The notes beneath the pieces were generated by a model. The model was not told the DNA's origin. It saw only the letters and a program-made list of their open reading frames with translations, and ran no database searches. Shown here in pieces: positions 6,277 to 6,518 of a stretch of 6,518 nucleotides of DNA (within the stretch, counting starts at the first letter, position 1; each line of letters opens with the position of its first letter). Location of the stretch: positions 1-6,518 of the forward strand of contig SFIL01000051.1 in NCBI GenBank assembly GCA_004556205.1. Direction: 5' to 3'. The DNA is from Clostridiales bacterium. GTDB taxonomy: Bacteria > Bacillota > Clostridia > Oscillospirales > Oscillospiraceae. The translations under genes and the position numbers were made by a program.

Positions 6277-6401
6277 AAGTCTTTCCTCAGCACTTTTTAC
6301 AGCGCTGAACGCCCAAAGAAAATGCGCAGTATTTTCGGCACCGCCGGTACACAGCACGGCCATTATTGATTACGCGTTTTTTCATAAATCCGTCTCGCAA
6401 A

Positions 6402-6419
6402 TAAGCATCATAAGCATCA
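6402..6419. repeat. Tandem 9-bp duplication
   Basis: TAAGCATCA occurs twice back to back, at 6402-6410 and 6411-6419, without mismatch. It looks like a recent slippage event in non-coding DNA. Confidence 0.7.
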
Positions 6420-6450
6420 GTTGAAGCAAAAGCGTACCTACAAAATAAAC

Positions 6451-6468
6451 GCACAAGAAATATAGTGC
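6451..6468. repeat. Motif copy B, with flanking inverted repeat
   Basis: GCACAAGAAATATAGTGC resembles copy A at 6260-6276. Its ends form a dyad: ACGCAC at 6449-6454 pairs with GTGCGT at 6465-6470 over a 10-base loop. No promoter with the geometry of the recombinase promoter is found at this copy. It may be a second operator, a terminator stem or a decayed duplication. Confidence 0.45.
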
Positions 6469-6518
6469 GTCTCAACCGCTATAAAAGAGCCCAAAACGGT
6501 CTTCCGTACAGCGGCAAA

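Larger units (their letters stand above)
6266..6518. other. Upstream region of the recombinase, no clear gene
   Basis: Beyond the promoter no supported gene is seen up to the window end. A - strand open frame at 6287-6475 would start with TTG and lacks a ribosome site. From an internal ATG at 6385 it would code 32 basic residues with a CX3C and a CX2C pair, also without a good ribosome site, so it is not called. A 6-bp hairpin (6449-6454 with 6465-6470) is followed on the - strand by T-rich sequence and could be a weak terminator of a gene lying off the right edge. Confidence 0.5.

Noticed and set aside
6271..6298. Hairpin AAGTGC/GCACTT followed by T residues as a + strand terminator
   Set aside because: The stem has only 6 bp with a 13-base loop, and no + strand gene ends there.

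Overview
The window looks like chromosomal DNA of a Gram-positive Bacillota (Clostridia-type, possibly an Oscillospirales-like gut anaerobe). This is inferred from strong GGAGG-type ribosome sites, a moderately GC-rich coding sequence with AT-rich control regions, and the families present. No rRNA, tRNA, CRISPR array, transposase or phage gene is visible. The organism assignment is an inference, not a match.

Layout. Positions 1-178 hold a short palindromic repeat of the dispersed 'ATTGC...GCAAT' type, a probable sigma-A promoter and a good ribosome site. Positions 179-4206 on the + strand are a compact three-gene operon: a MoxR-family AAA+ ATPase, a membrane-anchored DUF58 protein, and a TgpA-like multi-pass membrane transglutaminase. 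Positions 4207-4436 are a non-coding gap ending in a strong hairpin that serves as terminator for both converging operons. Positions 4437-6199 on the - strand are a two-gene operon. A Xer-type tyrosine recombinase comes first, and a HAD phosphatase with an unusual cysteine/histidine-rich C-terminal tail follows through an ATGA overlap. Its promoter (TTGCGC-17-TATAAT) lies at 6237-6265. Positions 6266-6518 show no convincing gene but contain small repeats.

How the genes work together. MoxR ATPases, DUF58 proteins and transglutaminase-like membrane proteins recur as neighbours in many bacteria and are thought to act as one chaperone-like or envelope-maturation module; its substrate is generally unknown. 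The recombinase and phosphatase are translationally coupled, but their biochemical link is unclear. The recombinase may be the chromosome-dimer (XerC/D) type; no complete dif-like site is seen here.

Nothing here is clearly a new system. The points most worth a second look are the cysteine-rich tail of the HAD phosphatase, a repeated 17-18 bp motif that covers the -35 box of the recombinase promoter, and a perfect 10-bp inverted repeat inside the recombinase gene.
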